Below the pieces are notes generated by a model, which was not told where the DNA came from, made no database searches, and worked only from the letters and a program-made list of their open reading frames with translations. From Sphingobium yanoikuyae (lineage in GTDB: Bacteria; Pseudomonadota; Alphaproteobacteria; Sphingomonadales; Sphingomonadaceae), in the NCBI RefSeq assembly GCF_013001025.1, contig NZ_CP053021.1, positions 4,595,001-4,659,000 of the forward strand: 64,000 bases of DNA. Direction: 5' to 3'. Position numbers and translations under genes: made by a program. Shown here piece after piece: positions 36,205-45,041 of the stretch (its first letter is position 1; every line of letters starts with the position of its first letter).

Positions 36205-37566
36205 ATGAACGAGATCAGCAGCATCGGCACGCCCGGCGAGGATCTGATCGAGCCGGTCATCGTCCCGGTCGAAGCCTATGTGTCCAAGGATTATGCCCGC
36301 GCCGAGCAGGACCGGCTGTGGCGCAAGGTCTGGCTGCAGGCGGCCCGGCTGGAGGATATTCCCGAGGTTGGCGATTTCGTCACCTATGACATTCTCGAAG
36401 ACTCGGTCATCATCATGCGCACCGGGCCGGATGAGCTGAGCGCCTATCATAATGTCTGCCCGCATCGCGGCCGCCGCCTGATCGATACGCCCGCAGGCCA
36501 GCGCAACGCGCGGGGCAACCGCAAGTCGATCATCTGTGGCTTTCATGGCTGGACCTTCGACCGCCAGGGCCAATGCACCTTCGCCAACCATGCCGATGAC
36601 TGGCAGGGCAAGCTGACGGCACAGCGTACCGCGCTCGGCAAGGTCAGCGTCGATAGTTGGGGCGGCTGGGCCTGGATCAATCTCGATCCCGATTGCGGCC
36701 CGCTCGCTGAATATCTGGGCGTGGTGCCCGACATGCTCGATCCCTTCGGTCTTCAGAATATGCGCTATCGCTGGCGCAAATGGATCATCTTCGACTGCAA
36801 CTGGAAGGTCGCGATGGAGGCGTTCAGCGAGACCTATCATGTCCAGACAACCCATCCCGAATTCAACGCCTTCGGCGAATTTCGCGGCTGGGCGCGCAAA
36901 CATGGGCTGCACACCAATATCGGCTATGAAGCGCCCAAGAATATGGACGAGAACCAGGCCAAGCTGCGCATCGGTTCAGGCGAAGACCCCCGCCTGTCGA
37001 CCGCGGAGATGCAGCTTTTCACCTGGGAAAATGCCAATACCAACACCACCATGACATTGGTCGCCGCCGCCCAGCGGCTGAAGGACGAACTGCCCGAGGG
37101 CACCCCCGCGCCGCAGGTGCTGCAGCACTGGCTCGCCACCGCCCGCGCCGACGATGAACGGCGCGGCGTCTTCTGGCCGGTGGTCGAACCCGCCCATACC
37201 GCCAAGAGCGGCACCGCCTGGCAGATCTTCCCCAATTTCCAGATCGGCCACGCCGTCAACAATATGCTCTGCTATTCCGCCCGCCCCTATGGCGCGGACC
37301 CGGACAAGTGCATTTTCGAGGCGGCGGTCTATGAGCTTTTCCCGGACGCGGAAACGCCCGCCACAGAATGGGAATATACCAAGGCGGAGGAATGGCCGCC
37401 GGTGCTGCAGCAGGATTTCACCAACATGCAGGCGGTGCAGCAGGGCATGAAGAATGTCGGCTTCCGCGGCACCCAGCCCAACCCCTATATGGAGCGGGCG
37501 GTGGCCAGCCTCCATTACAACCTGTCCCGCTACATGGGGACTGGCGCACCAAAGCCGCTGGACTGA
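36205..37566 (+). CDS. Rieske non-heme iron oxygenase, alpha subunit (second)
   Basis: The protein has 453 residues. Rieske ligands are CPHRG (Cys85, His87) and CGFHGW (Cys111, His114). Iron ligands are in SETYHVQTTHP (His212, His217), with an upstream NWKVAMEAF helix as in related enzymes. It is clearly a paralogue of the enzyme at 29228-30628, differing in length and in the active-site region, so the two probably act on different intermediates. No beta subunit is near. A perfect 15-bp hairpin at 37676 terminates the transcript. Confidence 0.93.
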   Translation: MNEISSIGTPGEDLIEPVIVPVEAYVSKDYARAEQDRLWRKVWLQAARLEDIPEVGDFVTYDILEDSVIIMRTGPDELSAYHNVCPHRGRRLIDTPAGQRNARGNRKSIICGFHGWTFDRQGQCTFANHADDWQGKLTAQRTALGKVSVDSWGGWAWINLDPDCGPLAEYLGVVPDMLDPFGLQNMRYRWRKWIIFDCNWKVAMEAFSETYHVQTTHPEFNAFGEFRGWARKHGLHTNIGYEAPKNMDENQAKLRIGSGEDPRLSTAEMQLFTWENANTNTTMTLVAAAQRLKDELPEGTPAPQVLQHWLATARADDERRGVFWPVVEPAHTAKSGTAWQIFPNFQIGHAVNNMLCYSARPYGADPDKCIFEAAVYELFPDAETPATEWEYTKAEEWPPVLQQDFTNMQAVQQGMKNVGFRGTQPNPYMERAVASLHYNLSRYMGTGAPKPLD

Positions 37567-37675
37567 CCGACATTGCCGCGATCATGGCCCTTCGCCGCCG
37601 ATCATCTGTGTGGCGGCGGAGCGCTTTCGCGTCTCCATTTTCACCAATGACTGTCTTCGACGACCGCCCTCCAAT

Positions 37676-37714
37676 GGAAAGGGGCGCTCCCGGCAGGAGC
37701 GCCCCTTTCCGTTT
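37676..37714 (+). terminator. strong intrinsic-type terminator
   Basis: GGAAAGGGGCGCTCC at 37676-37690 pairs perfectly with 37696-37710 around a 5-base loop, and GTTTT follows. It lies after the second oxygenase gene and before the convergent amidohydrolase, so it ends the 32060-37566 transcripts. Confidence 0.85.
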
Positions 37715-37732
37715 TCATCCGGATTGCGCCCC

Positions 37733-39007
37733 TCAGAAAGGCAGCTTGTAGAGGTTCACCGCATTGTCCTGCAGCACCTTCTTCTTCACTGCAAAGTCAT
37801 AGCCGCCCAGCACATCGGTCAGATGCGCCTGCACGCCCGGATAGAGCGAGGTCGGATGCGGGAAATCGGTTTCGAACATGACCTTGTCGACGCCGATCGT
37901 TTCCAGCAGCAGCTTGGGCGCGACCTTCTCGAACCAGAAGGTGACCCAGAAATGGTCGCGGAAATATTCCCACGGCCGCTTGTTGAGCAGGCCGACCTTG
38001 CTCGGCAGCATTTCGTCGAACTGATGCTCCAGCGCCTCGATCGCGAAGGGCACCCAGCCCGCGCCGCTCTCGATCAGGCCGATCTTCAGCTTGGGATGAC
38101 GGTCCAGGCGACCCGACACCATCCAGTTGCCCAGCGTCGCGGCATTGCCGATCGAGAACATGGTGGCGACCACCGACAGCGTCTGTTCAAAGCCGAAGCC
38201 GTCCCAGGTGAGTGTATTGGGGTCGATCGCCGCATTGAGATGGAAATTGAGCGGCAGGCCTTCGGCTTCGCACATTTCCAGGAAGGGGGTCCAATAATCA
38301 TGCAGGAAGCTGGGCACGCCGACGCGCTCGGGTGTATCGGGCAGCACGAAGCCGCGCAGGCCCATGTCGACGCAGCGCCGCGCTTCGGTCTCCATCGCCT
38401 TCTGGTCCCAGAAGGGCAGATGGGCCATGTTGAAGATGCGTTCGCCCGACACCTGCTGATATTCGGCCGAGGCGTCATTATACATCTGGATGATCGCGAC
38501 CGCGAGGTCTGGGTCGCCCAGCGACATCAGCGATCCGGCCTGGGTCACGCCCGAATTCTGGAAGCCGATCTGGGCATAGATGCCCATATCGTCCATCGCC
38601 TGCAGCCGTTCCTTGATCAGATGGCCACCGGGATGCGCTTGCGCCAGCTTGGGGAAGGCAAGACGGCCGAGCAGCTTGTTATTGTCGGCGCGGATGACGT
38701 TGCCGCCCATCGATCCGAAATTGCGGTCGCCCACATACCAGCGTTCGACGCCGTCGGCGTCCTGCTTCACATAGGGCACCTTGGCCTTGTACTTGGCCGG
38801 CGCGCGCGAGGTGAAGAGGTCCGGCGCCTCGGTGATATGGGTGTCGGTGTCGACAATCTTGATGCCGGCCAGCGACGGGTCGAGCCCGCCCGACTGGGTG
38901 CTGTAGTCAACCTCGCGGATGACGCCGCCTTCGGTATAGCCTTCGGCCGACCAATATTTGCGCGCGGCCTGGGCGTCGGCGACGTCCTTGTCCTTCACAT
39001 CAGCCAT
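37733..39007 (-). CDS. amidohydrolase family 2 (decarboxylase-like) protein
   Basis: This 424-residue metal-dependent TIM-barrel protein is of the family that includes aromatic-acid and amidohydrolase decarboxylases. Its metal-binding start is in IVDTDTHITE, where the amidohydrolase-2 family has its D/E-x-H ligands; the third His is in LPLNFHLNAA, and the FETDFPHPTS motif with the conserved aspartate is near the C-terminus. It may cleave a C-C or C-N bond of a ring or side chain. Its start overlaps the stop of the IclR gene (39000-39007), so the two are coupled and the regulator may control it. Confidence 0.85.
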   Translation of the reverse strand: MADVKDKDVADAQAARKYWSAEGYTEGGVIREVDYSTQSGGLDPSLAGIKIVDTDTHITEAPDLFTSRAPAKYKAKVPYVKQDADGVERWYVGDRNFGSMGGNVIRADNNKLLGRLAFPKLAQAHPGGHLIKERLQAMDDMGIYAQIGFQNSGVTQAGSLMSLGDPDLAVAIIQMYNDASAEYQQVSGERIFNMAHLPFWDQKAMETEARRCVDMGLRGFVLPDTPERVGVPSFLHDYWTPFLEMCEAEGLPLNFHLNAAIDPNTLTWDGFGFEQTLSVVATMFSIGNAATLGNWMVSGRLDRHPKLKIGLIESGAGWVPFAIEALEHQFDEMLPSKVGLLNKRPWEYFRDHFWVTFWFEKVAPKLLLETIGVDKVMFETDFPHPTSLYPGVQAHLTDVLGGYDFAVKKKVLQDNAVNLYKLPF

Positions 39008-39866
39008 GCTTCACCTCCAGCGCGCCCTGCCAGCTGGCGGATTCGAAGATCGGCTGGACGGAGGCGGCCGGCGACTGTTCCTCGACCGAGCGGCGGACCG
39101 CTTCGCTGAGCGTGCGCTGCAGGCCGGCGGCGTCGATCTGGTCGGAGGGTTCATAGACGAAGCCGATCGCCAGCGGCTGGCCGTCGGGCATGTGGGGCAG
39201 CAGCATGGCGGTGACGTCGGCGATCGAGCCAAAGCCGGCAAAACCGCTGATATGCCCTTCGTCACGGCAGCGCTGCACCTGGCCGGCGACGTCGGCGAAG
39301 ACAAACTTGCGCTCCTGCGGCGCTTCGGCATTGAGGCGACGGATCAGGCCGTCGCGGCGCGGCTGCTGCACGGTCGACAGCATCAGCAGACCGGCGGCGG
39401 AGTCGGTCAGCCGTTCCTGGCGGCCACCGGCCAGGCCGTTATTGGCCGAGGTGCGCAGCGCCTTCTTGCCGGCGCGCCAGTGAACGATCTGGATGTTGAG
39501 GCCGACCATGCCGAACACGGCAATGCCAAGGCCCGTCTGGGCCGATAGCCGATCGATCAGGCCGTTGAGGACGCCATCGCGCACCATGCGCGGCTGGATC
39601 GCGGCACCCAGCATCGCGGCGCGCGGGGTCGGCGAATAGGCGCGCGAACCCGGATCCTTGTGGAGCAGGCCCAGATCGACCAGGCTCGACAGCAATTCGG
39701 ACGTGCTCGACTGCGGGCGGTCGAAGCGACGGACAATGTCCATCACCGTTGCCTGCGGATGATCCTCGTCGAAAAATTCCAGTACCTCGACCACGCGCTT
39801 GGCGATCTTCGCCTTGTTGGACTCGGTCTTGGCTACCCTCGGCTTATGGGACTCGATCAGAGCCAT
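39000..39866 (-). CDS. IclR family transcriptional regulator
   Basis: A 288-residue regulator. Residues about 20-80 form the winged helix: VVEVLEFFDEDHPQATVMDIVRRFDRPQSSTSELL. The rest is the effector domain with GLGIAVFGMVGLNIQIVHWRAG and PDGQPLAIGFVYEP. IclR proteins bind small aromatic or acid ligands. A palindrome TGAACA-N4-TGTTCA lies 20 bases upstream of its start and is a likely autoregulatory site. The downstream amidohydrolase overlaps it, and the rest of the catabolic genes are candidates for control. Confidence 0.9.
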   Translation of the reverse strand: MALIESHKPRVAKTESNKAKIAKRVVEVLEFFDEDHPQATVMDIVRRFDRPQSSTSELLSSLVDLGLLHKDPGSRAYSPTPRAAMLGAAIQPRMVRDGVLNGLIDRLSAQTGLGIAVFGMVGLNIQIVHWRAGKKALRTSANNGLAGGRQERLTDSAAGLLMLSTVQQPRRDGLIRRLNAEAPQERKFVFADVAGQVQRCRDEGHISGFAGFGSIADVTAMLLPHMPDGQPLAIGFVYEPSDQIDAAGLQRTLSEAVRRSVEEQSPAASVQPIFESASWQGALEVKHG

Positions 39867-39885
39867 GGTTCCTCTCCTTCGTTAT

Positions 39886-39901
39886 TGAACATGGTTGTTC
39901 A
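39886..39901. promoter_or_regulatory. IclR operator candidate
   Basis: The perfect palindrome TGAACA-TGGT-TGTTCA lies 20 bases before the IclR ATG, where a promoter for that gene would run. IclR members bind palindromes of this size and often repress themselves. I did not find the same motif elsewhere in the window. Confidence 0.6.
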
Positions 39902-39943
39902 CTAACGCCGGGAGGCTGTCAACAGAAAATGAGATGCTCTCGT

Positions 39944-41515
39944 TTATGTGATATTCTCTGTCTCATTCTGCGTTTCCGGCGACATATTCGCAAACAGCGC
40001 CTGCAGCGCGCGGCGATCGGTCTTGAGCGAGGGCGTGCGCGGCAAGTCCATGACAAACAGCCATTTTACCGGAACATGGGTGGCAGGAAGATGCTGGCGC
40101 ACATGCGTTTCCAATGCTGCGATCGCAGGTGCAGCAAAATCGGCGTGAAGCCGGATCGCGGCCGCCGGCACTTGCCCCAGCCGGTGATCCGCCATGCCTG
40201 TCACTGCCGCTTCGGCGACGGCGGGGTGCAGCATCAGCGCGCGTTCGATCGACTCGGGCAGCAATTTGAAGCCGCCGCGGATGATCGCGCCGTCCGCCCG
40301 GCCGCGCAGGAACAGGAAATCATCGGTATCGATCAGCGCGATGTCGGATGTCCGAATCCAGTCCGGGCCGATTCGCGGCGCAATGACTTCCAACAGGCCT
40401 TCGGCGCCGGGTGGTAGCGGAACGCCGCTGTCTGGATCGACGATGCGCAACTGCGCGCCCGGCATGGCGCGGCCGACCGACCCGATCTTGCGGGCGCCCC
40501 ATTCGGCATGGAGCGCGGCGGTCATCGACGCCACCGGGCCGGCGAACTCGGTGGCGCCATAGGAGAGCAGGATGGGAATGCCGTAGCGCGCCTCGAACGC
40601 CTGCTGCACGCCGGGATCGAGCGGCGCCGCGCCGCAGCCGATCGCGCGCAGGGAAGCGAGGTCTTCGACCGCTATGTCGGCGTCCAGCACCGCCTGCACG
40701 CTGGCCGGGGGCAGGCCGCCATGGCTGGGCCGCCAGCGCCGCACATGGGCATGCCAGGCGGCGAGCGAGAAGCGCTCCAGCAGCTCGACCCGCTGCCCGC
40801 GCAGCAGCATCGGCAGCGTCGAATAGAGGCCGGTGATGTTGCCGAGCGGGAAATAGAGGAGGAAGGGCGGTGCGGCTTGGGGATCGTCCGCCTGTTGCCG
40901 GGTCAGCGGGGTCGAGAGGAAATGTCGTTCCAGCAGCGCATAAGGCACGGCAAAGCTTTTCGGCGGTCCGGTGGTGCCGCTGGTCAATATCTCGATCTGT
41001 GGCGCGGCGGGGCCGTGGCGTTGCTGAACTTCTGGCGAGGCATATCCATGATCCGGCATGGCGGCAGCGGCCATGCCGTCGATCGCGACCGCTACTATCC
41101 CTTCCGTCGCCAGCACCGCGCGGATGTCCGGCCCGATATCCTCGACAAAGGCGACCAGCGCGGCGGGCGCCATGCGCGCCAGATCGCGGGCAATGGCGGC
41201 GTCCGACTGAAAGGCATAGATCATGCGGATCGTCCGCCCCTGCGCGATCAGGCCCAGCAGCGCGGCGAGCGCCGCCGGCCGATTGCGCGCGACGAAGGCG
41301 ACCGGGGCGTCCGCCGCAATGCCGCTCGCATCCAGTGCCGCATCGATCTCTTCGGCTACTGCGCGCAGCGCTCCCCAAGCGATCCATTCGCCCTCATAAA
41401 GGATCGCTGCCTGATCGGCGGGCCGTTGCAGGGCGTCGGCGGCGAGCGCGCGCAGACTGGGGTGATCCGTCTCCATGGCATGATATTGCGGCAGGGCGCG
41501 GCGCTGGTCAGCCAT
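39944..41515 (-). CDS. AMP-forming acyl-CoA synthetase-like protein
   Basis: This ANL-superfamily protein has about 523 residues. The phosphate-binding motif is LTSGTTGPPKSF, followed by YGATEFAG (A5-type motif), and WIRTSDIALID with the conserved aspartate, and GGFKLLPESIERAL in the C-terminal domain, and a late lysine in SLKTDRRAL. It should activate an acid to its CoA thioester through an acyl-adenylate. The start is uncertain: 41515 (MADQRR) or 41476 (METDHP); neither has a strong ribosome site. It is divergent from the hydratase at 41589. Confidence 0.85.
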   Translation of the reverse strand: MADQRRALPQYHAMETDHPSLRALAADALQRPADQAAILYEGEWIAWGALRAVAEEIDAALDASGIAADAPVAFVARNRPAALAALLGLIAQGRTIRMIYAFQSDAAIARDLARMAPAALVAFVEDIGPDIRAVLATEGIVAVAIDGMAAAAMPDHGYASPEVQQRHGPAAPQIEILTSGTTGPPKSFAVPYALLERHFLSTPLTRQQADDPQAAPPFLLYFPLGNITGLYSTLPMLLRGQRVELLERFSLAAWHAHVRRWRPSHGGLPPASVQAVLDADIAVEDLASLRAIGCGAAPLDPGVQQAFEARYGIPILLSYGATEFAGPVASMTAALHAEWGARKIGSVGRAMPGAQLRIVDPDSGVPLPPGAEGLLEVIAPRIGPDWIRTSDIALIDTDDFLFLRGRADGAIIRGGFKLLPESIERALMLHPAVAEAAVTGMADHRLGQVPAAAIRLHADFAAPAIAALETHVRQHLPATHVPVKWLFVMDLPRTPSLKTDRRALQALFANMSPETQNETENIT

Positions 41516-41588
41516 TGTCCGCAACGCCCTGGCGATCAGTGCTGCGTCCGCCTTTGCCGCGCTTCGGCCCGGTCCTACCCTGCCACCC

Positions 41589-42536
41589 ATGCCCGGCCAT
41601 GCCGCCCTGATCGACCCCGATGGCCTGACCCTTCCCTGGGCCGGGGAGGTGCAAGCCTATGGCCTGATCGATCTCGACCGGGCGCCGCGCACCGATGTGC
41701 CGTTGCACCTGCCACCCTTTCCGCTGCTGGGGATCGGCGATCCGACCCACCCGCTCGCGCTGCGGCTGGACGCGCTGGTCGAACTGCCGGTCTCGCTCAA
41801 TGCGATCACGCAGCAGATCGCGGCTCAGCCGGAAGCGGCGCGGGTGCTGGTGCAATTGCTGCGGCTGATCGACGGGCTGGACCCGGCCCAGGCGCTGGTC
41901 GCGGAATCGCTCGCTTATGGTCTGCTTCAGGGCAGCGCCGGCCATGCCCGCTGGCTGGCCGCGCAAATGCCCGCGCCGATGCAGTCGCCCGGCATCATCC
42001 GGGTTGATCGGGACGGTGACCGGCTGTCGATCCTGATCGATCGGCCAGATGCCCATAATGCCATCGACCGCGATCTGCGCGACGGGCTGCGCGCGGCGTT
42101 CGGCATTGCCGCGTTCGATCCTGACATCACCCATGTCAGCCTGCGCGGCGCGGGCCGCAGCTTCTGCACCGGCGCGGACCTCAGCGAATTTGGCACCACG
42201 CGCGATCCGGCGACCGCGCATGACATAAGGATGCAGACATTGCCGGCCCATGCGCTGCTGGGATGCGCCGATCGGCTGTCGGTCCATGTGCAGGGTGGCT
42301 GTGTCGGCTCTGGCCTGGAAATGGCGGCCTTTGCCGGGCACATCACAGCCAGCGCCGACGCCTGGTTCCATCTGCCCGAACTGGCGATGGGGATCATTCC
42401 TGGCGCAGGCGGCTGCGTCTCGCTCAGCCGCCGGATCGGGCGTCAACGCGCGGCGCTGATGATCCTGTCGGGCAAGCGGATCAACGCCCGCACGGCCCTA
42501 GGCTGGGGTCTGGTCGACACGATCATGGACGACTGA
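41589..42536 (+). CDS. enoyl-CoA hydratase-like protein with N-terminal extension
   Basis: This 315-residue protein has an ordinary crotonase core only from about residue 135 (IDRPDAHNAIDRDLRDG, SFCTGADLSEFG near 191, HVQGGCVGSGLEMA, GIIPGAGGCVSLSRRIG). The first 130 residues are an unrecognised extension with VQAYGLIDLDRAP and several Pro/Leu-rich stretches. The core should hydrate or isomerise an enoyl-CoA. It ends within the convergent amidohydrolase (39-base overlap at 42498-42536). The extension could be a partner-binding or regulatory domain. Confidence 0.8.
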   Translation: MPGHAALIDPDGLTLPWAGEVQAYGLIDLDRAPRTDVPLHLPPFPLLGIGDPTHPLALRLDALVELPVSLNAITQQIAAQPEAARVLVQLLRLIDGLDPAQALVAESLAYGLLQGSAGHARWLAAQMPAPMQSPGIIRVDRDGDRLSILIDRPDAHNAIDRDLRDGLRAAFGIAAFDPDITHVSLRGAGRSFCTGADLSEFGTTRDPATAHDIRMQTLPAHALLGCADRLSVHVQGGCVGSGLEMAAFAGHITASADAWFHLPELAMGIIPGAGGCVSLSRRIGRQRAALMILSGKRINARTALGWGLVDTIMDD

Positions 42537-43892
42537 TCCGCCGATCCACGTCATCGCGACATCCTCCGCCCGCAGGCGGTCCCGTGCCTGCGCCCAGGGA
42601 CGATCCAGCAGACACAGATCGGCCGGCGCGCCGACGACCATGCTGCGTTGCCGGCGCAGGTCCAGCGGATCGGCGAGATAGAGGGCGAGCGTCGCTTCGG
42701 GCGTCAGCGCCTCATCCTGCCCGATCACCGCGCCGCTCTCCGTCCTGCGCGCCACCGCCGCGCGCATCGCCGCCCAGGGATCGGCGACGCCATAGGGGGC
42801 GTCGCTGCCCGCCGCCAGCACCAGCCCGGCGCGGGCGAAGGCACCCAGCCGATAGAGCAAGGGCCGCTCGCGCGGTTCGACATCGCGCAGATACTGATCG
42901 CCACGCTCGGCGATGAAATGCGGCTGGCTCACCACCTGCACGCCCAATTCGACCATCTGCTCCAGCAGCACATCGGGGGTGACGCCGGCATGCTCGATCC
43001 GGTCGCCCTGCCGCGCGCCGGCCTGTGCCAGCGCGGCGAGGGTGAAGACCAGTTCGGTCTCGGTCGTGCAATGGCTGGCGATCGCCCGGCCCTGCTCATG
43101 CGCGGCGCGCAGGAAAGCGACGCACTGGTCGAAGTCGGGCAGGGCATTTTCATGCAGATGTAGCTTGGCCGGGCCGATCGCGATGCCGGGCGGCGGCGGT
43201 GTGTCACCCAGCGTCAGCGTGCCGGCGGCAACCAGATGCTGGGGCAGGCGACCGGCCCTTCGCTCGGCGGCGAACCAGGCAAGGCTCGCACCGTCATTGC
43301 CGGGCGACATGTCGGTAACGCCGGTGACGCCATGGCGCGCCAGTTCGGCCCCCACCGCGTCCAGCGCCGGCGGCGTGCCGCCCAGCACCCGGCGCAGCCA
43401 GCCATCCTCGTCGAACAGCCGTCCGGTCCAGCGCCCGTCGATCCGCTCCAGCCCCGGCGGCGGCGCGCCCAGCGCCAGCAGCAGATCCAATGCCCGGCTG
43501 TTGAGCAGCCACATGCGCCCCGACCGATGCTGGATGCGCACCGGCCGTTCCGCCTGCCATCGGTCGATCGTCCGCGCGTCGGGCAGTCCGGCGACGCTTT
43601 CATGATAGCCGATGCCGCGCAGCCAGCCCTCGCCCGGCTGTGCCAGCGCGGCGGCCAGATCGGCTTCGCTGGTCACGGTCGGCGGCCCGCAGGGCAGCGA
43701 GGCGCGGGCGACGGCATAGGCCGCAAGATGGATATGATGGTCGTGCAGGCCGGGCAGCAGGGCGCCGCCGCCCGCATCCATCACCGCTTCGCCGGGCAGA
43801 GGGGCCAGCGTGCCGATCGCCGCGATCCGCCCGTCGGCGATGCGCAGGTCGGCCCGGCCCATGCTCCATAGTTCGGCGTCGCGGATCAGCAT
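42498..43892 (-). CDS. amidohydrolase family protein (YtcJ-like)
   Basis: This 464-residue metallo-hydrolase has the composite beta-sandwich start ADLRIADGRIAAIG, the HxH metal motif in GLHDHHIHL near residue 54, SHCTTETEL, DRIEHAG and the conserved AGSDAPYG. It belongs to the amidohydrolase 3 family, whose members cut amide or cyclic amide bonds. It is the last gene of the leftward operon 48114-42498 and overlaps the convergent hydratase end. It starts seven bases inside the upstream CoA transferase. Confidence 0.85.
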   Translation of the reverse strand: MLIRDAELWSMGRADLRIADGRIAAIGTLAPLPGEAVMDAGGGALLPGLHDHHIHLAAYAVARASLPCGPPTVTSEADLAAALAQPGEGWLRGIGYHESVAGLPDARTIDRWQAERPVRIQHRSGRMWLLNSRALDLLLALGAPPPGLERIDGRWTGRLFDEDGWLRRVLGGTPPALDAVGAELARHGVTGVTDMSPGNDGASLAWFAAERRAGRLPQHLVAAGTLTLGDTPPPPGIAIGPAKLHLHENALPDFDQCVAFLRAAHEQGRAIASHCTTETELVFTLAALAQAGARQGDRIEHAGVTPDVLLEQMVELGVQVVSQPHFIAERGDQYLRDVEPRERPLLYRLGAFARAGLVLAAGSDAPYGVADPWAAMRAAVARRTESGAVIGQDEALTPEATLALYLADPLDLRRQRSMVVGAPADLCLLDRPWAQARDRLRAEDVAMTWIGGSVVHDRVDQTPA

Positions 43893-45040
43893 AGCCAGGC
43901 CCCATTATCCTGTCCCAGCGCCGCGACCGGCCCCGTGGTTCGCGATGGAAGAGCGGGGAAGGCAAGGCCCTCGGCCTCGGCCCAGCGTTGCAGCGTCGCG
44001 GTGAAGCCCGCGTCGTCGCGCGCCCGTTCCCAGCCGATCGCCTCGGCCACCACGGCGCTCATCGACAACAGCAGATGCGCGCCCGTGCCGCCATGCCACT
44101 GTGCCAGCGCCAGGTGGGCAGCATGGATCCCGGTCAGCGGGTCGGCGCAGGCATCGCCGCCAAAGCCGATCCGCCCGCTCGCCCGCCGCAATGCGGCGCT
44201 CAGCCCGCCGGCGACGCTGCAATCATCGCCAAAGCCGATCCAATGGGCGGCGTCGCCCTCCGCGCCATGGCCGGTGATCGTCACCCACACCAGCCCCGGC
44301 ACCTCGCGCACCAGCGCATCGGCATCGATCCCCAGTTGCGTCAGCGCGCGCGGCCGCGCGGCAGCGATCACCATGTCGGCGCGGCGGATCAGCGCGATCA
44401 GCGCCGCCCGATCCTCCGCGTCGCGCAGGTCGATCGCGACATTGGCCTTATGCTGGTTCAGCCGCCCGAACAGCAGCGGATCGCCCGTGCGCATCCGGTC
44501 GGGCCGGTTGCGGCTCTCCACCTTGATCACCTGCGCGCCGGCCAGCCCCAGCAGATGCCCGGCCAGCGGCCCGGCCCACAGCGCCGACAGGTCGATCACC
44601 AGCGGCAGACGGTCGCGCATCGGCCGGGCACCCCCTGTCATCATCAGGCGGCAGGCCGGGCTGGCCGGCACCTCGTCGATGGCGGCGATCGCGAGGCCCA
44701 GTTGCCGCCCCTGTGTCACGATCTCCACCATCCGCGCAGTAGCGAAGCCTGCGACAATATCGCTGTCACTTTCGATGCCGACATCGCCGAACAGAGCCGG
44801 CATCAACTCCCGGTCGTCGGCCCGTGCCAGGGTCAGCGCGACCTGTCCGTCGATCGTGTCGTAGAGCCGGCATCCCCCCCCGGCCGAGCGCCGCCCCGGT
44901 ATGGCAAAGCCGTTCAGCGTCGCCCGTTCGCCCAGCAGTTGCGCGCCGCTCAAACCACCCAGCACCGGCGTTCCCGCCAGCGCCCGGATCGCCTGCAATT
45001 GCGCCTCGGCCCAGCCGGCAAGCGGCAGGGCGAGAGCCAT
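43886..45040 (-). CDS. CoA transferase, permuted CaiB domain order
   Basis: The protein has 384 residues. Residues about 40-110 match the small domain that normally sits in the middle of CaiB proteins (RSAGGGCRLYDTIDGQVALT). The usual N-terminal Rossmann half comes later, from about residue 150 (LVIDLSALWAGPLAGHLLG, GAQVIKVESRNRPDRMR). The end carries FPALPSRTTGPVAALG. This order is known in a subset of family III transferases. It starts at ATG 45040, overlapping the AMP ligase stop, so it is coupled to an activation enzyme. The exact reaction is unknown. Confidence 0.8.
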   Translation of the reverse strand: MALALPLAGWAEAQLQAIRALAGTPVLGGLSGAQLLGERATLNGFAIPGRRSAGGGCRLYDTIDGQVALTLARADDRELMPALFGDVGIESDSDIVAGFATARMVEIVTQGRQLGLAIAAIDEVPASPACRLMMTGGARPMRDRLPLVIDLSALWAGPLAGHLLGLAGAQVIKVESRNRPDRMRTGDPLLFGRLNQHKANVAIDLRDAEDRAALIALIRRADMVIAAARPRALTQLGIDADALVREVPGLVWVTITGHGAEGDAAHWIGFGDDCSVAGGLSAALRRASGRIGFGGDACADPLTGIHAAHLALAQWHGGTGAHLLLSMSAVVAEAIGWERARDDAGFTATLQRWAEAEGLAFPALPSRTTGPVAALGQDNGAWLC

Positions 45041-45041
45041 G

